DNA of 49,993 nucleotides from Fonsecaea monophora (taxonomy: Eukaryota > Ascomycota > Eurotiomycetes > Chaetothyriales > Herpotrichiellaceae), in the NCBI RefSeq assembly GCF_001642475.1, contig NW_019174094.1:1-49993 (forward strand), in the 5' to 3' direction. Shown here piece after piece: positions 23,137 through 34,188 of this stretch. Position 1 is the first letter of the stretch. Each line of letters begins with the position of its first letter. The position numbers and the translations under genes are program-made. The notes under the pieces were generated by a model. That model saw only the letters and a program-made list of their open reading frames with translations. It was not told the DNA's origin and made no database searches.

Positions 23137-24745
23137 ATGGCACCGACAATACCAACGACGCAGATCGCCGCATGGCTCGAGAAGCCCCAGCCTGGCGCGC
23201 GGCTTCAACTCAGGAATGATATTGAGGTGCCATCCCCCAAAGAAGGCGAGGTGCTCGTGAAACTGGAATATACCGGCTTCTGGTGAGCAATTTCACTGTG
23301 TTGCTGTAATTGCGAACCGTAGTCTTGCTGAAGACTGATGCTTTTCTTTGCAAAGCCACTCAGATGTACACAGCATCTATGGTGAAACGCCCATGAGTAC
23401 CGACATCGCGGGCCACGAAGGTGTAGGGCATGTGGTGGCTCGTAAGTGCCTTGCTGTGTGTTTGATTATCGAGGTTGACAAGCTGCAGTTGGACCCAATG
23501 TCCCCGGGGAGCTAATGAATGTCAGGCTCGGGATCAAGTCAGTCACATTCCACCCCTTTTGTACGTGCAGGTGTGTTGGACTATGGCTGATACTGGAGCA
23601 ATTACTCCGTGCACAGGTGGTTGTACAGCACATGCGATACGTGCGAGATATGTGCCATCAATCCCACCGCCTGTCCCAACCAGATTAACGCAGGACGGGT
23701 GAGTCCTTTCATGGAAACTACATCCCGCCTGACTGTTCGGATGGTGCTGATTTGAGTTTGTCTCTAGAACACAAGAGGCACCTTTCAACGTAAGCTCCTC
23801 CCAACACTTTTTCCGGGGGGTTTCCAGACTGACTTCTGGAAAGAGTATATCGTTACCCCTGTCAAGCATGCCACCAGGATACCGTCGGGACTGAAGTCTG
23901 AGATTGCTGCTCCTTTGCTTTGCGGTATGTCTCAACAGCCGACTCCAATGAATCTTCTCTGAGTTGATGAATAGCCGGCTTGACCATGTATTCGGCGGTG
24001 GCAAAAGCAAGGCTGCGCCCAGGAGACTGGGTTCTGATTCCGGGTGCGGGAGGAGGACTAGGGCATATGTAAGTCCTCCCTTGTCCCATAGCATGATGCG
24101 GCCACCACAAGTAACATCCTGCAGCGGTGTCCAGATAGCCGCCAAACGCGGATACAGAGTGATTGCCATCGACGCTGGGGAGTCCAAGAGGGAACTGTGC
24201 ACGAAGCTCGGAGCAACTGTTTTCCTCGATTTCAGGACAGATTCCGTCTGTGCCCTTTCTCCCTGAGCATTGAAGCCAGTTACTCATCCGAATTGACAGA
24301 TTGAAGAGGAGGTGAAACGCCTAACCAACGGATACGGGGCTCATGCCGCCATCGTCCCGGTCGGAAGTGACGCTGCGTATGATCAAGCACTGAAGCTGCT
24401 TCGAAATCTTGGTACTCTGGTGTGCATAGGTTTGCCCAAGTCTGGGTTGGGACTTCCGATCTCGCCGTTCATGATGTGTGTCAGAAGTGAGTTGTTGTCG
24501 GCCCATTCCCTGTGGTCGAAATCCACTGGATTCAACGCAGGTGTCTAACACTTGTGGCAGGTCTCAATATAGTAGGATCTTCAGTCGGGACAGCGCAGGA
24601 GATGGATGAGTTGCTTGAGATGGCTGTCAAGGGAGAGGTGAAGCCCGAGATCTCCGTACTTGAGTTCGATCAGATCAACGACATCATGGGAAAGCTTGAG
24701 AGGTTCGAGATTGAAGGGAGAGTCGTTCTGAGACTCCCTGAGTGA
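23137..24745 (+). CDS. Zinc alcohol dehydrogenase, yeast ADH1 type, 350 aa
   Basis: Ten exons: 23137-23282, 23356-23441, 23489-23537, 23617-23698, 23768-23789, 23844-23924, 23975-24068, 24125-24245, 24300-24486 and 24561-24745. The fifth is a 22-base microexon. Catalytic zinc ligands are C49 in GFCHSDVH, H69-E70 in AGHEGVGHVVA and C155 in LLCAGLTMY. Structural zinc cysteines are C100, C103, C106 and C113 in STCDTCEICAINPTAC. The Rossmann motif is VLIPGAGGGLGHIGVQIA with D near AIDAG for NAD. This is the full medium-chain ADH of the tetrameric fungal type (about 350 residues), which interconverts primary alcohols and aldehydes in the cytosol. It faces the Zn2Cys6 gene across a divergent promoter and is followed by a transporter, so a role in a substrate-specific pathway is as likely as ethanol metabolism. 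Confidence 0.93.
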
Positions 24746-25702
24746 AGCAGAGCGCCGAGTGGAGTCAGTCACAGAGGTACCGGTACAAAATTAAAATGAC
24801 TTGTATATATGTTTTCTCTTTCCAAATTCTGTCACGCAAAGACCCCCTTAGCACAACAAGGGCGAGTACCGAGTTCGAATCCCGATTACACCACAATCTG
24901 GGTCCTGTCAGGTCAAACCTAACTCCGGGTTAGCAGGCATCAGGACCCCGATTTGAATCCTCCTCCCTCCCTCGATCGATTGATCCGACGACATCAACCA
25001 CTGTAGTATAAAATTCGTAGTAAAACCGGGCGAGAAAAACCAACCCTGCAAAAGGGCGAGTTTTCCTTATCACAGACCAGCAGGTTGAGCTGTTCTGTGA
25101 TAAGTTTTTGCCATTTTGGTCAGAGGTTCAAATTGAGTGTGAGAGTGTTTTTGTTTTTGAGTAGGGCCTTTTTGATTTGCGTGTGTAAGAGGGCCAGATT
25201 GTGCGAGTCTCAATTATCACAATACTCAGGGGAGGGAAAGTATGGCGCGAGGCTGAATCTGATATACTTGAAAGCGCCATAACTCGGTAATCACCTTCGG
25301 CAGGAGGGAGGGTGATGCCGCCCTTTGCTCACCCCTGACTCATCTTGGCTCACCCTTTGAATATACTCCCCCCCTGTAAAGGGGTAGAAAGAGGAATGGT
25401 AGTTGTTGACAGCATGGACGAGCAAATCCTGGGCGCCAGAGTTTTAAGCGGCTCCCGCTCTACAGAAATACTTGGGTTGAATAGCGATTGTGATCGTCGA
25501 GGCCTAATATGTTACAAATGTCTTGAGAGGAGAAAAGTGTTTCCTTGTTAGACTACATAAGAGCCCGGACAATACCAGGGGCGAGTACGAGATTCTCAGC
25601 AGACTAATTGGCCAAGGATAAGGGACTTGGAATGCTCCTTGCGCACAAAGTCTCCCCATTTTTTGGCCGGCTAATATAGTGCCTTACCTCGACCACCTCG
25701 AA
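24746..25702. other. Intergenic region with repeated motif and a hairpin
   Basis: Between the 3' ends of the convergent ADH and MFS genes. No coding region. The heptamer GGGCGAG occurs four times (near 24863, 25029, 25055 and 25580), and two copies extend to similar sequence, GGGCGAGTACCGAG and GGGCGAGTACGAG. A strong hairpin is listed separately. This may be the remnant of a repeat element. Confidence 0.4.
25067..25107 (+). other. Strong hairpin followed by a T run
   Basis: CTTATCACAGA, one mismatch, CAGC, a loop of seven bases, then GCTG, mismatch, TCTGTGATAAG, directly followed by GTTTTT. The stem is about 15-16 bp. It could be a terminal structure of a small RNA or a repeat end. No RNA family is recognised. 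Confidence 0.4.
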
Positions 25703-27531
25703 TCACAACGCATAGCGGAATAACAGGGACCGGTCCCCGAGCTTTGCTAGCTCATCATCGGTATGTCGAGACCGAACTTCGTCCTCTGAGACCCGTGACC
25801 TCGAACTGTTGATGCGCTTGTAGGATGCCTCTAGAATGAGGGCGGCAGCGATGGCTGAGATTGCCAGCGCGAGACTGGAACCAAAGCCCGTCGCATAACC
25901 AGGCTTTTCTTTTTCAAGGTATATGTAGCTTCCTAGGATACCTCCCAGGTTGCTGAATGCCACCCCAAATGCAAGGCCCATGGCTCTTCTGGATTGTCCT
26001 GCTAAGTTGGTAGCCAACCATGCACAGCCGGCTGGGTTGCAAGGGTATTGCCCAATGCATACCAAGAAGACACCAACGTAACAAGGTGCGATTTTGCTGG
26101 TGATATTGGGCGCGAAACCAACGATTATTGCGAAGCCGACGACCATCAGTGACAACGGTCCAACCAGGAAAGGCATCCGCCACTGAAACCTGTCTGAGAA
26201 ACGGGCAAATGTGTATGCGCTGATGGCTCCAGCGACATAGGGAGGTATAGTCATCAACTGTGCTTGCGAGGATGTGTACCCCATACTCTTGGTGATACTG
26301 GGCATGGTGAATTTGAGGCCTGCATTTGAAAGAGACTTAGGTCGGGACGAAATTGAGCATGACAAGCATTTCGGAGAAGGGATGAAAACAAGCAAGCCAT
26401 CCAAGATCGACTCACCATAGGCACATCCAACTACAGAAAATAAAATCCAAGATTGGAGATAAAGCTTATAGTCGGTCAGAAGGGAGAACAAGTCTCCCCA
26501 TCGGAATTTGTTGTTTGACGCCTCTTGTGATGCTCGGCCTCCCTCTTTGATGGTGATTTGGATGTCGAGGAATCTGATTTCTGACGGCGACAACCAGCGA
26601 CTGGACAATGCCGGTGTATCAGGCATCACCAATGCGCAAATCAACCCCAGACAGACTGTTGCGAGCCCTTCAAGTATGAAGATCCAAGCCCATCCCGGTC
26701 GATTGCCTGTGCAATATTGGTCAGCGACTCACGCCCAACTCCGTAAGTGATTCCCTTGCCACTTACCGACGCCGTCCATCTTTGCAATAGCAAAAGCGAG
26801 CAAGCCTGAACAGGCACCTGAAAAGGCACTTGCACAATAGAAAAGGGCAATCCTGGTCTGTAGATGTGCAGCGGTATACCATCTTGAGATCAGGTAGACT
26901 TTCGAGAAGGGTTAGCACTTGGCGAGCGAGGGTATTCTTGTGCCCAACTGGAGAGGAAGAAATACTTACTTGCCGCCGGGAAGAAACCGGCCTCTGGAAT
27001 GCCCAACATGAAGCGACAGGCAACGAGACCCCCAAAGTTGTTCACAAATCCTGTGCATGTCATGACAATGCCCCATGATAGTACCAGGATTGACATGTAC
27101 GTCGACGGTCGTCTGAATTTCTTCAGAAGGATGTTGCTTGGAACCTCCAGCAAGATGTACGGGATGAAAAAGACACTCAGACTACCAAGGCTCCGCGTCA
27201 GCGATTGTCAAAGACGTACAATGCTCAGGATTTTCGGGAAAGTTGCTTACGCAATGTTATACTTCACACCAGTCAATTTCAAGTCTTCCATCAATCCTTC
27301 GATCTTTGCGTTGCCAATATTAGATCGATCAAGGTGTGAGATCAAGTACAACATGGCCAAAGTTGGGATCAGCCTCATGTCAACCTTCCAGAGCAGTCTC
27401 TTTCTGTCCTTTTCAGGAAAACTTTTGTAGAACTCGGCATCTTCGTCAGAAATACCAAGGTTGCGATACTCGTTGGTGGCAGTTTCCACCTCGATCGGAA
27501 GAAGCTCAATAATTTTTTTCTCCATTGTCAT
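25703..27531 (-). CDS. MFS transporter, anion:cation symporter (Dal5/allantoate permease) type, 510 aa
   Basis: Five exons, 27531-27251, 27181-26970, 26898-26767, 26706-26416 and 26319-25703, phases agreeing. The N-terminal cytosolic part ends in LLWKVDMRLIPTLAMLYLIS, followed by HLDRSNIGNAKIEGL, the signature of this family's TM1-loop. ALSVFFIPYILLEVPSNILL, CRFMLGIPEAGFFPA and IYLISRWYTAAHLQTRIALF are the usual TM2-TM5 blocks, and SGACSGLLAFAIAKMDGVGN leads to PGWAWIFILEG. Six more membrane segments follow. Members import organic acids, vitamins such as nicotinate or pantothenate, or allantoate with protons across the plasma membrane. With the ADH, FAH-family enzyme and Zn2Cys6 factor nearby, uptake of a carbon source is plausible; the substrate cannot be read from sequence. 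Confidence 0.92.
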
Positions 27532-27627
27532 GGTCAGTGGGATGCTTGACAGGATACTAATACTTGTTATCTTGGGAGAAGTTTTCTTTTGAATCGAATG
27601 TCCAATGCAGCCTCTGGAAATGGTGAG

Positions 27628-27653
<26 letters not shown>
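27628..27653. repeat. (TA)n microsatellite
   Basis: About 12 TA units, directly after a GTGAGT sequence and about 65 bases before the first surviving psf3 exon. It coincides with the point where psf3 homology is lost. Confidence 0.85.
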
Positions 27654-27658
<5 letters not shown>

Positions 27659-27717
27659 ACGCGTCTGCCAGGCACCTTGCAACGCGTGAGAAACATCTGA
27701 CGGTGTCTCTCGGCTAG

Positions 27718-28206
27718 GAACACGCCTGGCGCTCAACGACTCGTCACGCTGGATTTCCCGGCGCCGCTTCAACAGCGCGTCATCAACGCGCTCAAAGCAG
27801 ACCCCAAGACCGTCGACCTGCGCGCCCAGGCACCGCACTTCTACGCTCTCGGTGCCCGAATCATGGAGTTGTTCGATGATCGCGCGGTGCTGGATACCTT
27901 GTTAGATGTAAGTCTAGGTACTCGTGGCTGCTCCCCAGCCTTTTACGGGCTTAAGCGCCCCCGTCAACCCATGGTGCCCAAATCCACGCCTGATACTGAT
28001 GCGAGAGGCATTTTGCGCGTGTCTAGACATTCAAACAACGAGCGGCAGAGATTGCCGATCAGGCACATAACCCCCGAGGCGCATTGGGTGACGGAGCAGA
28101 GTTTCTGAGAGGATTGGAGGAGAGTGAGCGACAGCTATTCAAGGCGGCACACGAGGGTCCCAAAGCCGTCAGAGCTTGGACGCAGGACTTGAAGAAGAAT
28201 ACTTGA
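27718..28206 (+). pseudogene. psf3: GINS complex subunit Psf3, 5'-truncated gene
   Basis: Two exons remain: 27718-27907 and 28027-28206 (intron GTAAGT..TAG, phase 0). They encode about 123 residues with the core and C-terminus of Psf3: QRLVTLDFPAPLQQRVINAL, then KADPKTVDLRAQAPHFYALG, MELFDDRAVLDTLLDTFKQR, HNPRGALGDGAEFLRGLEES and ERQLFKAAHEGPKAVRAW. Psf3 (about 190-200 residues) is one of four GINS proteins that activate the Mcm2-7 helicase at replication forks and is essential. The N-terminal 70 or so residues, including the PLWLAE-type segment, are not found in any frame between the MFS start (27531) and 27718, which is only 187 bases including a TA microsatellite. So this copy is truncated, or the assembly is misjoined here. 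A functional copy must exist elsewhere. Confidence 0.8.
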
Positions 28207-28328
28207 AACTGTGGACTTCAAATGATGATGAGACAGGCACGCTTGTACGCGACATGACAGATTTATGCGGTGTCAGCAGACAGTTGTAACGAGAAACAAA
28301 CGATGGCTCATATCCCTGCAGGATATTC

Positions 28329-29039
28329 TCAGCCAACACCCCCGGCGGCTTCCTTGACCTTTGCTTGCTCCGGAGGTTCATCCACAAACTGCGGTGGTGC
28401 GACTTCATCCTGCAGGAAACCTGGGGTACTCTCGCCGATACCCATCTCTTGCTCAAACATCATATCCTCGCCCAGCGCTTCCAGCTCGGCGTCCAACTCG
28501 GCCTCGTCAACCTCATCGGGTACGTCGTAAGCGCGACTTATACTTTCGTTGATCTCGTTGCCAATCTCCATCAAATCCGCCATTTCATCCTGCATCTGTT
28601 CTATCTTGTCAATGTTGATCTTGCCGTACTGTTGTTTCAGCGCTTTATTCGTGGTCTTCATAGCATCCACGGTGGTCATGACGTTCTTTAAATTATCTTG
28701 CATCACTCCGGCCTGTTCCATGTTCCATGATTGCTGCTGGAGTTGGTCCCGTTGTGATTCGTACATTTTGCGCCGTTGTAGGACTTTGAGGGCTTTCTGC
28801 TTTATCGCCTGTTTCCCGGGGCCGTCGCGCATCTTGGAGAGTTTCTGCTGGTATGTGGAGAGTTCGGCATTGATTTTGGCGAGCTTGACATCGAGAGAGT
28901 CGATCCTCGTGTCTACCTGCGACAAGGGTCAGACCATCCCAAGCTGTCCGGCGAGGGGGCAAGGACAACCCACATTTTGTATAGCACTGTTCAAGGTCGG
29001 CTTGGGAGCCGTGTTTTTTGAACCAAAGAGACGATTCAT
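28329..29039 (-). CDS. vps60: Vps60/CHMP5, SNF7-family ESCRT-III protein, 217 aa
   Basis: Two exons, 29039-28974 and 28916-28329; intron GTGGGT..CAG. It starts MNRLFGSKNTAPKPTLNSAI, typical of Vps60/CHMP5, followed by the long basic helix pair VDTRIDSLDVKLAKINAELS and KQAIKQKALKVLQRRKMYES, and an acidic C-terminus with SISRAYDVPDEVDEAELDAE and LEALGEDM, the region that contacts Vta1. Vps60 joins ESCRT-III on endosomes and helps Vta1 stimulate the Vps4 ATPase during multivesicular-body sorting. Length and architecture are those of a complete protein. It is convergent with the truncated psf3 and divergent from the SAPS gene. Confidence 0.93.
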
Positions 29040-30711
29040 CTTGTGTGAGTTCTTGAATTAAAAGGCGTGCCCATCCGCGAGAGTAAACATACAGGAAATG
29101 TCGTGTTTGTGCTCGAAAAACTGGAGTGCCTTGTGAATGGAGCAGCGATGCAGAGAGAGTTGCCTGTCCAAGTTGGGCTTCTGAAGCGTCATTTCGCTCC
29201 GACATTTATCCGGCGGCACCGAGCCACTATCCCACCAGCACCCATCTGGCATTTTACAACTTTCTCATACTCACCCTGCGTGGTGGTCTTGTACTCTGGT
29301 CAAAGAATCTTCACTATGCGCCATAAATATATGAATCATATCAATGTTGTTTACGACTGAGGAATTTCTGGTCGCCATACTGAACAATGCTGATCAATGC
29401 GACTGATCAATGTGACAGGCCGAAGGTGAGGAAAGAAGGGAGACCAGGGGTAAAGCATCGTCCCGCACGAGATGCTGGTGATTGACTCAATCGATCTGCA
29501 GATGCGCAAATTGATAATTAGCACAGGAGCCTCATCGTTATGCTGCCCAAAGCATTGCCAGATGATCCCGGAAATATTGCACGTGTCCTTGCGGCGCCCC
29601 CTTTTCTACTTCGTTCTTTGTGCCACCTCATCTGCATCTGGTGTAACGCCTCCCATGCGCCTGGGCATTGTCATTATTTTCACTTGTTAGTGCTTGGGCC
29701 GGTTGGATGGTTGGGCTTCAGTGGGAACCGCTAAGATATCTGGGGGAGGTTGCCATTCGGACTTTCTAGGGAGCCATGTGGCATGGGCATTTTGTGGCGG
29801 GCAATAATCATCAGGAATCAGGATAGGCGGCTGGTTGGGCGCGGTGCGAAAGGAGAAAGGGGGGCGCTTTGCTTGTGGAGGCGCCAGCAAATGGGCCACA
29901 CAAGGCAAGGCATCATCTGCTAATGGTCCGTCGCAAACTTGTCTTTGTGGCCGACGGGACTTCAGGACTCCAGCTTCTTCAGCCGGTGTTGTACCTCGTG
30001 CCCAAGTCACTTAGTACTTCTTCACATCACTTGGCTCTTTTTACCTGCGGTCCGTGTTACATGTAGCATAACTCTTGTCACTACTATTACCAGACCCTGT
30101 ACTACAACCTATTCAAGGCGCCAGCCATAATACTATCGCTCCTCCCTACCCTACAAACGCCCGGCGCTGCTTTTCATGTGAGCTGGAGATTGGTGATTGC
30201 GTGGACTGTGCAGTTCTGACTTCTTCGCTGCCAAGTTCGCGCGTGGACATTCTCTCTTTTTTGGTTACCCGCCGAACCTCCAACCAGAATCCCGATTCAT
30301 CCACAACTCACAAACCACCGCTCAATTACCTCTCGCGCTCAGACAACTTCCTCCCTACAATAATTCCTCCCAGGCGAACAGTCCTTGGACTTCAGTCTTT
30401 GACCGTAGTCTGGACTTCTCTTCCAGTCACTCCTTTGTAACAACAGGTAAACATGCGTGATTGCACACTCCGAGTTGCCGGCAACATCGCACAGCGATTC
30501 CCGGTTGCTCATCTTCTCCATGTGTTTTCAGAGAGCTAACTTTTGGATATTGACGACAGCGCTGGACCGTCTGTCTATGTCTTACTCAATATTCAGCTCA
30601 CGAGTTACGACTTCCCACTGCTTGTTACTTGACGATCACATTCCTACGATACTGTATCATTACTAAGACCTCCTGCATTGCTCCGATCGCGTCCGAGTCG
30701 CAGCCGCAACC
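29040..30711. promoter_or_regulatory. Divergent promoter and 5' UTR region of vps60 and SAPS gene
   Basis: 1.67 kb without a supported gene. The right half (30000-30700) is CT-rich with many short open frames, which suits a long 5' leader of the SAPS gene with upstream ORFs and perhaps a leader intron (GGTAAACAT near 30446). Confidence 0.5.
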
Positions 30712-33700
30712 ATGTTTTGGCGATTTGGAGGCTACTCCAATATATCCTCTATCGACACGCTCCTCGAAAAGCCCAATGTCAGGCTCGAAGACTTATTAGA
30801 AGAGACCGACCTCATTCAGGAGCTCAAGTCGCACCACACTAAACTGATTGAATATTTGCGCGATGAACCAAATTTACATGCTCTCCTAAACTACGTTATT
30901 GCCCCTGGCCCTAAATCTGAGCACGAAGAAAATGAGGAGGATGAAAAGGGCAAAGGCCTCGTGACGGATAATGAAGATGAGCCGCAACCTCTGGATGAAG
31001 AACAAGAGAAGGCTGAGAAGATGCGCTTGAAATATGCCTATGTCGCGTGCGAGATACTGTCCTGCGAGACTTGGTCGATTACGGAGTCTCTGATGGCCAA
31101 CACCCCTTATCTCACCGAGTTTTGGGATTTCCTGCGGCAACCTGCTCCATTGGACCCTCTCCAGGCTGGCTATTTCACTAAGGTCAACGAAACCCTGCTC
31201 GAAAAGAAGACCGAGGAGATGTTGGATTTCTTCAAGTCGCTTCCGGGTATCGTGCCCGCCATTCTCCAGCACGTCGACTGTCCAATGGTGATGGACCTGT
31301 TGTTGAAAATCATCAGTCTGGAGAAATCTGACGGCGGAATGGGCATCGTGGATTGGCTTCAGGGGCAAGATCTGATCCCAATGCTCCTTTCTAACCTGTC
31401 CCCCGAATGCAACTCCTCGACCCAGACTTCTGCCGGGGATTTCCTGAAAGCCATCATCACGATATCTGCAAATGCGGCTCAAAATGAGCAATCCTGCATT
31501 GGTCCCAACAGCCTGACACGCCAATTGGTGTCGGAAAAGTGCATCCGACAGCTTATTTCATACATGCTCAGGGGCGGAAACCCGCTCACCGTGGGTGTGG
31601 GAATCGTGATCGAAGTTATCCGGAAGAACAACTCAGACTATGATCCCGATCAAGGTCACAGCGCTGATGCCCCTCCAACTAACCACGACCCCATCTATCT
31701 TGGCACCCTCCTGAGGTTATTTGCCCATCATGTTCCGGACTTCATGAACCTTATCCTCAGCTCTAAGCACACTGTCACCGAAGGCGAGGAGACCAAGGTA
31801 GTAGAGAGAGGCCAACTCAAATCGGCATGGGGAACGCAAATCGAGCCCCTCGGCTTTGACCGATTCAAGACCTGCGAGTTGATGGCTGAACTACTTCATT
31901 GCAGCAATATGGGTCTTCTCAACGAGCGAGGCAGTGAAGAATTCATCAAAGCCAGAGACGCCGAGAGGGAGAGACTCAGAGCGCAAGGGGCGTTTCTATC
32001 TACCAGGCAATCGGAAGATTCGACCGTCGACATTTCGGCGAGTTCGTCGAGATTCGAAAACGCATTCACCCCGTCGGGCTCCACCTCGACAGAAGAGCTA
32101 CGCATTGCTAACCTCAATGACGAAGATGGATTTGAAAAGGTTGCTGTCTCTGAAGCGACAGATCTCGCTTCAAGCTCGAAACCAGACTCGGCTGAAAAGC
32201 CCACGCTATCTCCGCGATCCTATGACCAAGCAGATACGCCGACTGGTGCTCTCGACGAGACCGTTCGTCGTCTCAGCCTTGAGGACACGGACATGACCGC
32301 ACCCGATGAGCATGAGGTGAACACTCTGACTTCAACACGGGAATCCCAGCCCGAAGACATTTCGCCCCATCCAGACGACAAACCTGCACCATTGTTCTCA
32401 AAAGCATCGGATCCTAACAAGACACCCACGGCGAATAGCCCAGAGCCGCCTACTAGCCCGTCTAACTCGAAACTTCGACTCGATGAAGGACAGCCAGAAG
32501 GAGAATCATTCCAATCGGGTCACGATGACACAATGCAGGTCGTCCAGTCAGAAGCTCCTGCTGTGGGCGAGGCACCAGTTGTTGGGGATTATCTGAAAAT
32601 TATGTTTGTGGAGAACAGGGTTGTCCCGACGATTTTGGTGAGATTTTTGTTCTGCCGATTCTATGTGAGGTGCTAACACCGGACAGAGCTTCTTTTTCCG
32701 CTTTCCGTGGAATAACTTCCTCCACAACGTCGTGTATGACGTTGTGCAGCAAGTTTTCAACGGGCCCATGGATCGCGGCCATAACCGATTTCTAGCGTTT
32801 GATCTCTTCGAAACTGGTCGTATCACTGACGCGATTATCGAAGGGCAGAGACGAAGTGACGAAGAACAACGGGCGAGGAATATGCGCCTAGGGTACATGG
32901 GACATCTGACACTAGTAGCAGAAGAGGTCGTCAAGTTTGGCGAACGACACCCCAGAGAGTTGCTATCGCCTATCGTTCAGGATTATATCTATTCTCAGGC
33001 TTGGGAGGAATACGTTACCAAGACACTCGCCGAAACCAGAGAACGCGACAATGCCATCTTGGGAGGGTTTCGACCAGATAACGGTATCGGATCCAGGCAA
33101 GCTGTTCTGAATGCTGTGAATGCTGGACAAGGCTTCGGTGTTTCGAGTGGCTTGGCTGGGGTTGGACTGGGTGGAGGCCAGCATGGTCTGGACAGCATCG
33201 ACTTGTCCAACAATGGTAGCGCCACTAGCGCTGGCTACAATTCAAATGGATCAGTTTCCAGTGGGTTTGGAAGCTCCTCTGACGACGATGACGAAGATAT
33301 GGATGACGCAGAGGATGAAGAGCATGTGAGGACAGTGAATCAGCTTTCTGCTGCTGATAGCGGTCTCTCGTCGGAGAGTGTGAGTGGGACCAATACAATC
33401 CAACGGCTGTTTACGTTTTAAGCTAATGATGTGCTCTGCATGTGAAACAGTCCGATCAGCCAATACCCTTACTTCCACCTCCGCCAGCACCACTCAACAT
33501 TGAGCCATCACGTGCTCGCCGGCGGTTGGCTGATCGATTAGCGAGACACAAACAAGAGGCCGAGCAGGAGGTGGCAGCGTCCGAGTTCGGCTCCGAAGCA
33601 GACGACCCATTCGCTGCGCTGGGGAACGGCGATGACAACGATTCAGGCGATCCGTTCTCGTTGGACGAAGAGGAACAAGACATCACGACGTTTGGAAAGC

Positions 33701-34188
33701 GGAGTAATATCAATTCGTTTAATACAAACACAAGCGACCACCACAGCTTTTCGGTCAGCAGAGGACTGACCAGTTTGTTTTCTTCAGCACCAAGTCGGGA
33801 AATGCATGGACAAACGTCACACGACGACTTTGATGGGTCACTAGATGACTCGTCGTCTGACGGGTCGGGTTCTGACATAGATTCGGGAAATCCACCTCTG
33901 GAAGCCAGGACAAGTCTGGAGCGGCGCCCGCTGGAAGTTTTTGAAGACGAAGAGATGGGAGAAATGGTGGCTCCAAGCGAAGAAGTTGAGAGCAACAGTT
34001 CTGACGAAGAGGTGTTGAGTCCGTTGGAGAGAGAGAAGTTGGAAAACGCGTATGGAATGAATGATGATCCCGACGAGCAGGCCTCGGAGTTCGCGGGACA
34101 AGCGGACCATGATGATGACGATGATGATGAGGATCATTTGGTTGAGATTGCGATCCCTGCCAATTCGAAGCGGAGATCGCGAGGTTGA
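30712..34188 (+). CDS. SIT4 phosphatase-associated protein (SAPS family), 1118 aa
   Basis: Three exons, 30712-32637, 32687-33379 and 33451-34188, in phase. The protein begins MFWRFGGYSNISSIDTLLEK, typical of SAPS proteins, and carries the SAPS domain (PF04499) to about residue 830, including TEEMLDFFKSLPGIVPAILQ and FPWNNFLHNVVYDVVQQVFN. An internal linker (about 420-630) is Ser/Pro-rich and probably phosphorylated. The C-terminus (about 830-1118) is acidic and disordered with runs of Asp and Glu. Yeast Sap155/185/190 bind the PP6-type phosphatase Sit4 and direct it in G1/S progression, TOR signalling and tRNA wobble-modification control. One gene replaces the yeast set in most filamentous fungi. 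Confidence 0.93.

Noticed and set aside
24865..24890. Possible tRNA gene (B-box-like GAGTTCGAATCCC)
   Set aside because: The T-stem does not pair beyond the closing base, and no A box, anticodon arm or acceptor stem can be folded around it.
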